Source: Rhabdophis nuchalis
Taxonomy: Eukaryota; Chordata; Lepidosauria; Squamata; Natricidae
NCBI GenBank assembly: GCA_039707465.1
Contig: CM077643.1
Span: forward strand, 66,900,605 to 66,964,604
Direction of reading: 5' to 3'
Length of the DNA stretch: 64,000 nt
The notes beneath the pieces are model-generated. The model saw only the letters and a list, made by a program, of their open reading frames with translations. It did not search any database and was not told the origin of the DNA. A program made the position numbers and the translations under genes. This document shows positions 11,080 to 22,489 of the stretch, piece after piece (position 1 is the stretch's first letter; every line of letters starts with the position of its first letter).

Positions 11080-13433
11080 CGGAGGCGGAACCAGAGACAC
11101 CGAGTTGGTTCCGCCCCAGGCGCCTGATGGACCCGGAAAGGTTCCAGAGGGAGCTTGGGCCAATACCTGTGTCCCTGCCCCGTGGCTCGACTGAGGATCT
11201 AGTGGCCGCATGGTATAGTGCGGCCACGGGGGCCTTGGACCGAGTTGCGCCCTTGCGGCCTCTCATGCGGCGCCGAGTCACCCAGGCTCCTTGGTTCACC
11301 GAGGAGCTTCGGGAGATGAAACGCCGCAAGAGACGCCTAGAGAGTAGGTGGAGATCTTCTCGATCCGAATCTGACCGAACACTAGTGAGAGACCATATTA
11401 GGACTTACTTAGTGGCGCTAAGAGTGGCCAAACGTGAGTATTGTGCCACCCTTATCGCGTCCGCGGAAAACCGCCCTGCCGCCCTGTTTGGGGTGACCCG
11501 CTCCCTCCTTCATCTGAGGCCGCGGGAAGCCCCTCTGCAGGGTCGAGCAGAGGAATTTGGAGTATTCCTGCAGGACAAAATCGGAACGAGTTGCCCTCCA
11601 CTTGTGGTCCAGTCGAGGCGTCCAGCGCAGGTCTTGAGATTACACCTTGGGAGGAGTTTGACTTTGTTACTACCGAGGATATGGACAGGTTGCGGAGGAA
11701 CCTTAGAGCCACCACATGTTTATTGGACCCGTGTCCCTCCTGGCTTGTACTGGCATCCTGGGAGGTGACACGAGGCTGGCTCCAGGGCATTGTGAATTCA
11801 TCTCTGAGTGAGGGGTACTTGCCCACTGTTTTGAAAGAGGCGGTGGTGAGGCCCCTCCTCAAGAAACCATCCCTGGATCCAGCTTTATTAGAGAACTATC
11901 GTCCCGTCTCCAACCTTCACTTTTTAGTGAAGGTTGTTGAGAGTGTGGTGGCTCAACAGTTTCCCCGACATCTGGAGGAAGTTGATTATCTAGACCCGCG
12001 CCAGTCCGGCTTCCGGCCCGGTCACAGCACCGAAACGGCATTGGTCGCGTTGGTAGATGATCTCTGGAGGGCACGGGATAGAGGTTGTTCCTCTATCCTT
12101 GTCCTATTAGACCTCTCAGCGGCTTTTGATACCATCGACCATGGTATCTTATTGCACCGATTGGGGGGGTTGGGGCTGAGAGGCACCGTTCTACGGTGGT
12201 TCTCGTCTTACCTCTCTGGTCGGTCGCAATGGGTGTTGGCAGGAGGGCAGAGGTCGTCCCCGAGGCCACTCACATGTGGGGTCCCTCAGGGGTCGGTCCT
12301 CTCGCCACTCCTGTTTAACACCTACATGAAGCCGCTGGGCGAGATCATCCGTGGTTTTGGGGTGGAATACCATCTGTACGCTGATGACACTCAGTTGTAC
12401 ATATCCACCCCAAACCACCCCAACGATGCCGTCGAGGTGCTGTCCCGGTGTCTGGAGGCCGTACGGATCTGGATGGGTAGTAACAAACTCAAGCTCAACC
12501 CGTCCAAGACCGAGTGGCTGTGGTTTCCGGCACCCCGGTTCAGCCAGATAAGTCCAACACTGGCCATTGGGGGCGAACAACTGGCCCCCGTGGAGAGGGC
12601 GCGCAACTTGGGCGTCCACCTGGATTCGCGGCTGTCCATGGAGGACCATGTGACGGCCGTGGCCAGGGGGGCATTCTATCAGGTACGCCTGATACGCCAG
12701 TTGCGCCCCTTACTGGACCGGGGAGCCCTTCGCACAGTCACTCAAGCGCTTGTGACATCCCGGCTGGATTACTGTAACGCTCTCTACATGGGGCTCCCCT
12801 TGAGGTGCACTCGAAAGCTACAGTTAGTACAGAATGCAGCCGCGCGGGTGATTATGGGTGCCTCAAGGCAAACCCACGTAACACCTCTCCTGCACGAGCT
12901 GCACTGGCTGCCTGTGGCCTTTCGAGTGCGCTTCAAGGTGCTGACGACCATCTTTAAATCGCTCCATGGCTCGGGGCCTAGCCATATACGAGACCGTCTC
13001 CTGCCCCATACATCCCTTCGTCCGATCCGCTCCCACAGAGAGGGTCTTCTCCGGGTGCCGTCAGCGGGGCAATGCCGGCTGGCGACACCCAGGGGAAGGG
13101 CCTTCTCTGTGGCGGGCCCGGCCCTCTGGAACGACCTACCCCCCGACCTTCGCACTATCTCGGACCTCCGCCTCTTCCGCCAACGTCTTAAGACGTATCT
13201 ATTCCAACAAGCCGGCCTAGGATAGCCCCTACTTCTGACTTTTAAATTTAAAATTAATTTGGTATGGTTTTAAAATGGGTTTTTAGCACGGGTCTAATAA
13301 TTTAATATATTTTAATCAATTTTGTATTTTGTGGTTTTAATAATGCCTGTGCGCCACCCTGGGTCCTAACAAGGAGAAGGGCGGGGTATAAATTTAATAA
13401 AATAAATAAAATAAATAAAAATAAAAATAAAAA
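11080..13433 (+). mobile_element. L2-like LINE (2.35 kb) nested in L1 ORF2
   Basis: A 5'-truncated L2 that starts after most of the endonuclease, at sequence equivalent to EAEPETPSWFRPRRLMDPER. It carries the whole reverse transcriptase and C-terminal domain, then a 3' UTR ending ggcggggtataaattt and an AAAT/AAAAT tail (about 13395-13433). RT motifs: [37 protein letters not shown] and YADD at 12377-12388. A loss of about 10 bases near 11580-11590, relative to the copy at 24340, shifts frame, so the element is not coding-competent. It lies in the same orientation as the L1 it disrupts. Confidence 0.9.
11600..13225 (+). pseudogene. L2 reverse transcriptase and C-terminal domain
   Basis: From about 11600 the frame encodes [16 protein letters not shown], an RT linker, the RT palm and the C-terminal domain ([44 protein letters not shown], ending LFQQAGLG). 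It is intact to TAG at 13223-13225. In-frame codons upstream of ~11590 are out of register with L2 proteins because of the small deletion, so they are not genuine N-terminal sequence. This is the product fragment of the nested L2, with no known host role. Confidence 0.8.
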
Positions 13434-16400
13434 TTTTGGATTGGAATTTTAAGAGTGTTTTAATTATGGGAGATTGGAATGGTGCGATCTCTCCAAGGAT
13501 AGACAAGAGAACAATGACTAAAGTCTCCACCCAATTACCACGGGGTTTTTTTGATTTTAAAAATGATTTGGAGTTAAAAGATGTTTGGAGGATACAACAC
13601 CCAAAAGAGATGGACTTTTCTTTTTACTCAGAAAGGCACAAATCTTTTTCAAGGATTGATTTTTTTTTGTTAACACCGGATTTACTTCCTAAAGCTAAAA
13701 AAACTAAGATATTCCCCAGGACATTAACTGATCATAGCCCGGTGTGGTTAGAGATCGATCTAGGGAAGAGGTCAAGAAGGTCATGGAGAGTAAATGAAAA
13801 TTTATTTAGATATGAAAAAAATATTGAAGAACTTAAAAAACATATGAAGGATTTTTTTAGTTTTAATATGAATAAAGGTACCCCTATTGAAATAGTATGG
13901 GATGCGAGTAAAGCTTATATGCGGGGGGTTTTGATACATATGAATTTTAAACATAAACAAAGTAGGCAGAAAAAAAGAACGGAATTGGAAAACGAAATTA
14001 AAAACAAGGAGCAGTTACTTATAGTAAATCCAGAAGATGTTTCACTCCAAATGGCGATAAAGCTGTTGAAAGATCAATTTCAAATGCTTATATCAGAACA
14101 AACAGCAACCAACTTACAATTTGCTAAACATAACACCTTTGCTAATGCGAATAAACCTGGTAGGTGGTTGGCCTACACCTTGAGAAAAAATACGAATAAT
14201 AGAATTATTGACAGAATTGAATATGGAGGAAAAATGGTATATCAACAGGACGCGATTAAAAAATCATTTGTGGATTATTACACCAAGTTATATCTACAGG
14301 ATAATATACAGAATAATTCAATAGATGACTTTTTGGAAGGAAAAAGGGTTACCAAAATAAATGTGCTCCAAAAGGCAAATCTGGAACGCTTGATAACTGC
14401 AGAGGAGATTGCTTTAGCTATAAATCAACTTAAATTAGCCAAGCTCCAGGGACTGATGGATTGACGGCAGTCTACTATAAAACTTTACAATTGGAAATGA
14501 TGGAATATCTTACAGAGTTATTTTGTAATATACAACAAGGAGGTAAAATACCTTCCTCATGGGAAGCGGCTTTTATATCATTGATACCTAAGGACAAAGA
14601 TGGCCCTATGAAACCAGAGGATTACAGACCGATATCTCTTCTAAACACGGATTATAAAATATATGCTAAAGTACTTGCCAACAGATTGATGCCAGTTATC
14701 CAAGAGGTTATTCATGATGACCAAGCAGGATTTATTGAAGGGAGACACATGAAGGAGAATGTAAGACAAATTATAGATTTGATTGACTATCTTGATAAGA
14801 ATAAGCAGATCTCGGCAGTGCTGGTTTTTTTGGACGCGGAGAAGGCCTTCGATCGAGTGAACTGGAACTTTCTAACCAAGTCTTTGGAAAAGATGGATAT
14901 GGGACCACGATTGAGACAAGCGATTGGTGCAATTTATCAGCAGCAATATGCGCAACTTATTATTAATGGAAGTTTGACTGCAACTTTTGAAATACAAAAA
15001 GGTACAAGGCAAGGGTGCCCACTATCTCCATTGTTATTTATTTTAACCCTGGAAGTCTTGTTGAATACAATTAGGGATTCTAACTCTTTAAGTGGTATAA
15101 TTATTAGGCAAAAAGAATACAGAACTAGGGCATTTGCCGATGATCTGGTTGTTACCCTCTCACATCCTATGAACTCAGTAATCCAGATGAAAAACATCAT
15201 AGCAGAATTTGGCATGGTGTCTGGGTTTAAACTGAATCAAGGCAAAACGAAAATGATGGTTAAAAATATGTCAGAGACTCAGAGGAAGTCACTTGAAAGC
15301 TTGGCAGGTTTTGAAACAGTTTCTAAAGTTAAATATTTAGGAATACAAATTGCAGAAATAAATACAAAACTCTTTTCAAATAATTATGAAGTGTTGTGGC
15401 AACAGATACAGAAGGATCTTCAAGCTTGGAATAAGCTACAACTATCTCTGCTTGGAAGGATTTCAGCAATTAAAATGAATATTCTACCTAGATTCATTTT
15501 TTTATTTCAGATGATACCGGTGCTTAAATCAGATAAAATCTTGTCAGAATGGCAAGCAACATTAAATAAATTTGTTTGGAAGGAGAAAAAGCCGAGAGTA
15601 AAGATGAAGATTATGCAAGATACTCGTGAAAGAGGTGGACTTAGACTCCCAAACCTTCGATTGTATTATGAAGCGGCGGCATTGACGTGTGTGGCAGATT
15701 GGTTTGGGAAAACAAAATCTGAATTATTGAATATAGAAGGTCATGATCTTGTGTTGGGTTGGCATGCATATCTGTTTTATGAAGAAAAGGTGGATAAAGT
15801 ATTTAACAACCATGCTCTCCGAAGTGCCCTGATGAGAATTTGGAGGAAGCACCGGCCTAATTGGGATTATAAAATACCGCTTTGGTTGGATCTTGCAGAC
15901 ACCATGTGGATTACAAATACTAAGTCACTCGGGGGGTGTTTATATAAAGATGTGCTTACTTTTGACAGGGGCGAATGGCAGATGAAAACTTTGGAACAAC
16001 TGTTGGAGGCAGGAATTACTTTAAATTGGTTACACTACACACAGTTACAGAAGAGATGGAAAGAAGATCGCAGGATTGGTTTTATGGATAAAGAAGTGGA
16101 GTTGATCAAGCAGATAAAAGAGACTGGCCCAAAACATATTAAAAGAATATATAATGTACTGTTAGAAAGGGATTCAGAAAGTGAGTTGGTCAAGGATTGT
16201 ATGATTAAATGGGCTCAGAATTTTGATGAACCCGTTATGTTGGATACGTGGGAAAAAATATGGGTTCAAAATATTAAATTTACACAGTCACAAAGTTTAA
16301 GGGAGAATTTTTATAAAATGTTTTATAGATGGTATTTGGATCCTAAGAAATTATCATGTATGTATCTTAATTTTCAACCTAAATGCTGGAGATGCGGGTG

Positions 16401-16803
16401 TTTAGATGCTACTTTCTTCCATGTATGGTGGACTTGCAATAAGGTCAAAGCTTTTTGGATAAAAATATGGTGGGTTATGCAAAACGTATTTAAGAAAAGA
16501 TTAGAATTTACCCCGCAAATGTTTCTATTGGGCATAACTAAGGATTTTCGTAAAGGGGAAACAAAATTGTTTTTGTATATGGTTACAGCAGCTAGGTTGT
16601 TGATTGCTCAACATTGGAAGAAAGATTTTGTACCGACAATTGCTCAATGGATTCAAAAAGTGGCGGGGTTTGCGGAAATGGCAAAACTTTCAGCTTTCCT
16701 AAAAGACCAGAAGCAGGAGAGCTACACACAGGAATGGGCAAAATGGATTAATTATATACAGAATAAATATCAGACTGGGAAATACCATGTAGCCTTTAGG
16801 TAG

Positions 16804-17224
16804 GAATGTTTGGATTGATAGGTGAATAGATTAAACAATATCTGGGATGTTTGGAATGTTTAAAGTGGTGTACAGTGGAACTCAGGGGGGGTGGGATTGA
16901 CTGGGAGGTGGGGGTGGGTTAGGGTGGAGGGTGGGGAAATATAAGTGGATAAGCAATATAGAGATGGGTATAATGGGATATGGTTATGTTATGATGTATA
17001 TATGCTGAATTAACTTAGAAGAGGGTGTCAGGGAGAGATTGATGTATTTTACACTAAATTTATATCATGTTGGTCGGGGGTATAATACTCAATATTTGAA
17101 TGAGAACTTTATTTTAAGACGGGGGGAGGTGAGGGGTATACTTTTTGTATGTGATTTTATATTATATGTCGGGGGGTAAAAGGGGGGAAAACTTGTCTGA
17201 ATAAAACTTTTGCAATATAAAAAA
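16804..17224 (+). other. L1 3' UTR with G-runs
   Basis: The 3' UTR has repeated G runs (for example near 16887, 17070, 17120, 17171 and 17183), reminiscent of the G-rich tract in mammalian L1 3' UTRs. It ends with AATAAA (17200-17205) about 15 bases before an 8-base A run. Confidence 0.7.
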
Positions 17225-17241
17225 AATTAATCCAGAAAATC
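17225..17241. repeat. Target-site duplication, right copy (plus-strand L1)
   Basis: Exact 17-bp repeat of 8870-8886. Beyond it the 5' UTR of the minus-strand ORF1-only element resumes. Confidence 0.9.
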
Positions 17242-17902
17242 CTCCTTTAGTAGAGAGAGGCAGTCCAGGTCACAAAGAGATGTTGGTAATTTTTCCATAA
17301 AGAATAGTCGTTTAGGAACAAAGGGCAGCCATCTTCCACCACCCAATCTGGCAGCCAGCCGGAGAAAGTAGCAAAGAAAATTGTTTCAATAAAGCCGGAC
17401 TTAGATACATTGTATAGAAACAAGCCGCGAAAGACTTTCACTTGTTCCGCAAAAGTCCGGATGCGAAATATCCGCTCCCTCGCGTTCGAGGAGCCATTTC
17501 TGCGCGCCACTGTTATAAATCCGAGGGGGGGGGTTAGCAAACACCCCCCTCCACATTTCTCTCGCTCAAAGCCGCCAGCAAAAAAGTTAAAGTCACTTAC
17601 TCTCCACCTCGCCGCAACAGCCCTGGCAAAGCCATCCGGCCCGAACGCTCCCGTTCTCTCCAAATCAATTATTTGTTGCCGCCCTCCGTTGGCGAAGGGA
17701 ACCAAGCCCCCCGCAGCATGTCTTCTTCCACCTAGACCGAAGACAAGGAGTCTTTCCCGGCCGCCGCCAGGCTGAACAGGTCCAGGCAAGCCGGTCCCCA
17801 AAAAGAAGGGGCACCCCGCCCCGTTTGGGGCAGAAAAAAGAACAAAATGGCGGACAAGTCCTAGGACTCGTCCGTCGCCGCCAGAAGCCGGAACAGGGAG
17901 TC
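17242..17902 (-). promoter_or_regulatory. 5' UTR of ORF1-only L1 relative
   Basis: GC-rich leader of the minus-strand element; transcription would start near 17902. aaaatggcgg (about 17843-17852), read on the minus strand as CCGCCATTTT, is a good YY1-type site about 50-60 bases from the 5' end, the usual neighbourhood in human L1. In the sense direction a frame stays open across nearly the whole leader (to the stop at 17247-17249), but I see no domain in it. Confidence 0.55.
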
Positions 17903-17918
17903 CGTCCCGTGGCCTCTT
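17903..17918. repeat. Target-site duplication, right copy (ORF1-only LINE)
   Basis: cgtcccgtggcctctt, identical to 7572-7587. Confidence 0.9.
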
Positions 17919-18419
17919 AAAAATATCCTGCTTTTTGGCCGCGGGGGCCGGATGGGCGGTAGGCAGGCGGAAGGGGGGGTGGCGAGGGAGGAGCCAGGCC
18001 CAGGCAGGCAGCAGGCGACGGAAGAGGAGGACAGCCTGCTGGAGCCCACGTGGCTCTGAACTTCTTTGCGCTGCGCTGCGATGCACTGAGAGCAGCCGGA
18101 CGGAAGCCCCACCGCCGCCGCCTCCTCGCCCGGCTCATCCCAGGCGCCCAAGGCGGAACAGGCAGGCGGCGGTGGGGCTTCCATGCAGAGCACCCACCGC
18201 CCGCCCAGCCCTGCTCTGCCGCCCCACCAGATGCCTACCTGCAGGTGCCCTGCTCGGGGGGGGGGGGGAAGGGAGGGAGAGGGGTTGGCCTGCGCAACCC
18301 TGGCCAGCGAGGGAAGTGGGTGGTGAAACGGCCTCTGCAGCGGCTGCGGAGCTGGGAAAGGCCACTGCCCCCCCCCCCCGGCGATGGTATCCTGCTTTAG
18401 TGAAGTTGAAATCTGGTCA
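17919..18419 (+). mobile_element. Right part of GC-rich DNA transposon
   Basis: A very G/C-rich block with long G and C runs (about 18256-18267 and 18369-18379) and abundant CpG. It ends TCTGGTCACC, the inverse of the start at 7513. It has no transposase and is non-autonomous. Long open frames across it in several phases are a by-product of the base composition. Confidence 0.55.
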
Positions 18420-20051
18420 CCTTATATTGAATCAATATTTGGAGCAATTTTATTGTTTCTTAATATAAGCCATGAACTGTGTTCTGAAAGATGTGTGGAA
18501 GCACGTGGCATTCTAACACTTGACAGAATGGTGCTTTGTGTTTTATCTGAATCTTTTTAGTGGAAACCTTCTTGAACTGAATATTGAATTATTTCTGGTC
18601 AGAAAATAGTCCTAATACTTACAGTGTATAATATATATTTACAATACAGTCCCAAAGTCCCCAGACTCATCAAACCATAGGCATTTACTCAGTCTATATG
18701 GCTTCCTTGAATGTAGAAACTCACAGCTCAAATTTACAAAAACTAAATGGCATTGGACTATTTTGGATCACATTGCGCTCGTGCTGAAAGCATTGAGGTG
18801 CTTCCAGGTTGAAAGGATTAGCTGGAAATGTCATCTTTACCTGGGGGACACCCAACTGAGGGCCCCTTTCATTCCCTTGCAGGAGTTTACTCCAACTCCA
18901 AGGGCATGAGCTCACCCCATCCAATGGAAGTACTCCGACCCAGTGACTTAACTACTTGAGCCACCATCTTCCTACTCTTTTGGATAGTTATTTTAAGCTG
19001 TTGATCTAAGTCATTGAAGTAAGCTTCAGGAATAAAAAGAGAATTACGGTGCAGACTCTGTTGATCTCTGTGTGTTGAAAATAAAGGAGAAAATCCACAT
19101 AAGGATTTCTAATTTGATCATCCAGACCTTGGATAAACAATAGCATTTGGGCATTCTTACCTGGCTAGCAGTTGTCTTATCTCAATTTGCTGTTTGCTGT
19201 TACTACACTGGTAACTCTTTGTGTAGGGCAGCAATAGATGATGTTTATACCCCACACATTCAATGTGACATCAAGGTCTTCTACATCAGGTGATTGGAAA
19301 AATGATAAAATGGGGTGTCCCTGGATGTGGAAAAACAAAAATGACAATGAAAACAATATTTCTGCCAATTTCAAACCAGCAACCTTCTCTATGCTAAGCA
19401 GAGATCATATTTCACTGTGATTTCAGCAAACCTATAAAACAGAAGTTTAGAAATAATTAAAGTGGAAGAGGGTAGAAAGAAGGGATGTTTCATTTTTATG
19501 TAATTATTGTGTGGACATATATGTGACGCTCAATGCTTTAATCATATATAATTTATATATGTATATAAAGCGTGAGTGTGTGCTTGTGTACATAAACAAA
19601 TGCACCCAAATGAAAGTCCAGGAAGATTGATGTCCATGAAGCAAAGCAATTGCCAATTGTTTTCCCAGAGGAGAAAGGTGGAAGTGTACAGTACCAAGGA
19701 AATTGTCTACTGGTAATTTTCTACCTGCAATTTGCAATGAATTCTTTGCAAGCTGTTGACAAAATGTCTCAGTTCAGGCAGGAATTTCTTATTAAGTTAG
19801 AATCAAGCTGACATGAATACAAGATAGGAACAACTTCAATGCTTACATGAAGTTGTGTTCTTTGTAGATTGTTGGATTAAGCTACTGCATGTTCGAAAGC
19901 AATTCATTATTACACCAGTATTCTGTTCCTTCTAATTTGTACCTAAAATGTTTGCATAGGAATTTGTTTCTGAGCCATTTTTCTTTTATAATTATAATAT
20001 TGAGCAGTTGTGATCAGTGGGGGTCATGAGTTGTTAAAAGAAGGAGTTCAG

Positions 20052-20055
<4 letters not shown>
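18420..20055. other. No recognised feature
   Basis: Low-G/C intergenic sequence with short open frames only. No repeat signature that I recognise. Confidence 0.55.
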
Positions 20056-20118
<63 letters not shown>

Positions 20119-20530
20119 TTTTAATTTATAGACCGCTCCCTCTCCCCAAAGAGACTCGGGGCGGTGCACAGGGGAATTAAAAAACATACAACCATAAATA
20201 CATCATAAATATATAAAAATCAAATTAAACAAGTTATCCCTGCACTAAAAACCCAAAATGCTAAAAACTAACCCCTTAAAAACCAATTAAAACAATAACA
20301 GATGACTAACCTAGGCCGGCCAAGCGGAAAAAGTGCGTTTTTAATTTTTGACGGAAGGAGCGGAGGTCCGTAGTTGTTCTAATTTTGGGGGAAAAGTCGT
20401 TCCAGAGGGTCGGGCCCGCTACAGAGAAGGCCCTTCCCCTAGGCACTGCCTGCTGGCACAGCCTAGTGGACGGCACCCGGAGAAGTCCCTCTCTGTGGGA
20501 GCGTACAGAGTTCAGTGTACTCCTGGTGTC
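20056..20530 (-). mobile_element. L2-like LINE, 3' 0.47 kb
   Basis: Minus-strand 3' end of an L2. The C-terminal frame has [26 protein letters not shown] and FRQKLKTHFFRLAGLG. Its 3' UTR is followed by a long AAT microsatellite (about 20056-20114). Only the last ~75 codons survive. Confidence 0.8.
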
Positions 20531-21559
20531 CCACATTTCCTGGCCCTGAATATCTACATTTTATTTTAAAAGTACACAATGATTCTTTCTGTAAATTATT
20601 TTTAACAACAGTTGCCTTTCTCTGTGATATTCTCTCTAGGCTTAAATTACATAGGAAATAAGGGAGGGACAACCATAATTTAATAAGAATTCTATTGTAT
20701 GAGATGGAAGTGCAGAATCTAGTCCAATTTGACATCCAGTACTAACCAAGATGGTGACAAAAATGACAAAATGTATACTGTGATGGAATAATGCAAAATC
20801 TAGCCTTCTCTCAGATAAGAGCAAATATATTATGGGGTTTACACAACTGATATTCATTACTTGCTCCCTTTTGCCCAATCTTATTTTTGTAGGTTGCAAC
20901 CAAATACAAATTTAAATATGTTTAAACTTAATTAAATTAAAGGACATAACTGTGGCTATGTTATAGTTTAGAGCAAAAGTAGCTGCTGAATTGTAATTTT
21001 TAATGCCTCACAAGGGGGAAATTATTAATCTCAGAGGGATTAATCATATTAACTGCAATTAAATTAAATTGACACAACTCAGTCTTCATCTTAGGTCCTG
21101 CCCTTCAGCAATCCAATCAAAGACTAAATGTTGTTTGCCAGCCTTAAAAGCCTCGTATCATTTTCACAGAAACAATTCAGAGCCTCTTACTTACCCCAAA
21201 TGCAGAACTGTAATTCTGTGGCTCTCCAGGTTGCTGATTTTTAGTTTTCAGCAGCTATAATCAGTGAAGCCAAAGGAAAAGGAAGCTGGAAACTCTAGTT
21301 CACACATTTCTAGAAAGCCTTCCCCATCCCTTAGAAACATTTCTTGCTGCATAGTTTGCCTTTGTTCATATGTATGAACAAAAGGTTTATATGTATGTTG
21401 ACTATAAAACAGTTTTGTTCCTTATGTTATTCATCTTGTAAACTTGCAGGATTCTTTTTTCTTGCCATGTATAAGGTTACAATTGAACTAGACTGTGATG
21501 TTTCTTTGTAACATGTGTGTGTATGTGGATATCTGCACAATGGTTATTTTTTGAAAGCT
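20531..21559. other. No recognised feature
   Basis: About 1 kb of A/T-rich sequence without recognisable repeats or credible coding frames. Confidence 0.5.
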
Positions 21560-21652
21560 GAATGCAATGAAATTTCATTTTAATATATGCTGATTAGTGT
21601 ACATTTAAAGTGACAATAAAGATTCTATTCTATTCTATTCTATTCTATTTTA
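21560..21652 (+). mobile_element. Rex1/L3-like LINE 3' tail with (ATTCT)n
   Basis: The end aagtgacaataaagattcta followed by repeats of ATTCT (about 21622-21651) matches 3' ends of Rex1/CR1-L3-type LINEs, including those described as seeding ATTCT-type microsatellites in snakes. No coding sequence is recognisable upstream. Confidence 0.5.
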
Positions 21653-21680
21653 AACATTGTAAGTAAACAAAGAAGTGACT

Positions 21681-22489
21681 TTATTTATTTTTATTTTATT
21701 TTATTAAATTTATACCCCGCCCTTCTCCTTGTTAGGACCCAGGGCGGCGCACAGGCATTATATAAAACCATAAATACAATATACATCAATTAAAAATATA
21801 TTAAATTAATTCACCCGTGCTAAAACCCGTTATTAAAACCGCAACCAAATTATAATTTATATTTAAAAGTCAGACGCGGGGGGCTATCCTAGGCCGGCTT
21901 GTTGGAATAAGTACGTCTTAAGACGTTGGCGGAAGAGGCGGAGGTCCGAGGTAGTGCGGAGGTCGGGGGGTAGGTCGTTCCAGAGGGCCGGGCCCGCCAC
22001 AGAGAAGGCTCTTCCCCTGGGTGTCGCCAGCCGGCATTGCTCGGCCGACGGCACCCGGAGTAGGCCCGCTCTGTGGGAGCGGACCGGACGAAGGAATGTA
22101 TGGGGCAGGAGGCGGTCTCGTATATAGCTGGGCCCCGAGCCATGGAGCGATTTAAAGATGGTGGTCAACACCTTAAAGCGCACTCGAAAGGCCACAGGCA
22201 GCCAGTGCAGCTCGCGCAGGAGAGGTGTTACGTGGGCTTGCCTTGAGGCACCCATAACCACCCGCGCGGCCGCATTCTGCACTAACTGCAGCTTTCGAGT
22301 GCACCTCAAGGGGAGCCCCATGTAGAGAGCATTACAGTAATCCAGGCGAGATGTCACGAGCGCTTGAGTGACTGTGCGAAGGGCCCCCCGGTCTAGTAAG
22401 GGGCGCAACTGGCGTATCAGGCGAACCTGATAGAACGCCCCCCTGGCCACGGCCGCCACATGGTCCTCCATGGACAGCCGGGAATCCAG
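21681..22489 (-). mobile_element. L2-like LINE, 3' 0.8 kb
   Basis: Minus-strand L2 truncated just after the reverse transcriptase. The frame (about 22489-21884) runs intact through [47 protein letters not shown] and [10 protein letters not shown] to LFQQAGLG. The tail is AAAT-type. It is very similar to the nested copy at 11-13 kb. Confidence 0.85.

Larger units (their letters stand above)
10710..16803 (+). pseudogene. L1 ORF2 (endonuclease-reverse transcriptase), broken
   Basis: The ATG at 10710 overlaps the ORF1 stop by 8 bases (ATGTTTAA), suggesting termination-reinitiation. Part 1 (10710-11079) opens the APE-type endonuclease: LSWNVNGLNSPQKRR and CLQETH. The L2 lies at 11080-13433. Part 2 (about 13434-14440) completes the endonuclease (GDWNGAI, LTDHSPVWLEI) and begins the reverse transcriptase. 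A one-base loss near 14441 changes frame. Part 3 (to 16803) has the RT fingers and palm: DYRPISLLNTDYKIYAKVLA, QAGFIEGR, the catalytic FADD at 15133-15144, then GFKLNQGKTK. Its C terminus has the L1 cysteine-rich motif (CWRCGCLDATFFHVWWTC). Both lesions abolish a full-length product. Confidence 0.9.
8887..17224 (+). mobile_element. Full-length L1 LINE carrying a nested L2
   Basis: A nearly complete L1: 5' UTR (8887-9515), ORF1, ORF2, G-rich 3' UTR and AATAAA just before a short A tail. It is flanked by an exact 17-bp target duplication. Without the L2 (11080-13433) it is about 6.0 kb, normal for a full-length vertebrate L1. Coding damage: a one-base frameshift near the ORF1 start, the L2 in the endonuclease domain and a one-base loss near 14441. 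It is therefore immobile by itself, though long stretches of frame are preserved, so it is not ancient. Confidence 0.9.
7588..17902 (-). mobile_element. ORF1-only L1 relative (HAL1-like), interrupted
   Basis: Bounded by an exact 16-bp target duplication, this minus-strand insertion contains a GC-rich 5' UTR (17902-17242, continuing at 8869-8700), a complete ORF1 (8699-7845) and a 3' UTR of about 255 bp (7844-7588) ending aataaaacttttgcaata. The plus-strand L1 nearby has the same 3' terminal motif. There is no ORF2. Subtracting the nested L1 and its extra target copy (8887-17241), the element is about 1.96 kb. Mammalian HAL1 elements have the same plan, an ORF1-only L1 derivative mobilised in trans. 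The intact ORF1 suggests selection or a fairly recent insertion. Confidence 0.8.

Noticed and set aside
11452..12649. Long antisense open frames opposite the L2 reverse transcriptase
   Set aside because: The same shadows recur opposite every L2 copy (25.0-25.5, 36.1-36.6, 48.6 kb), so they reflect codon bias of the L2 frame.
17935..18468. Long proline/arginine-rich frames on both strands
   Set aside because: Extreme G/C content removes stop codons in all frames; no domain, and the region is the interior of a DNA transposon.
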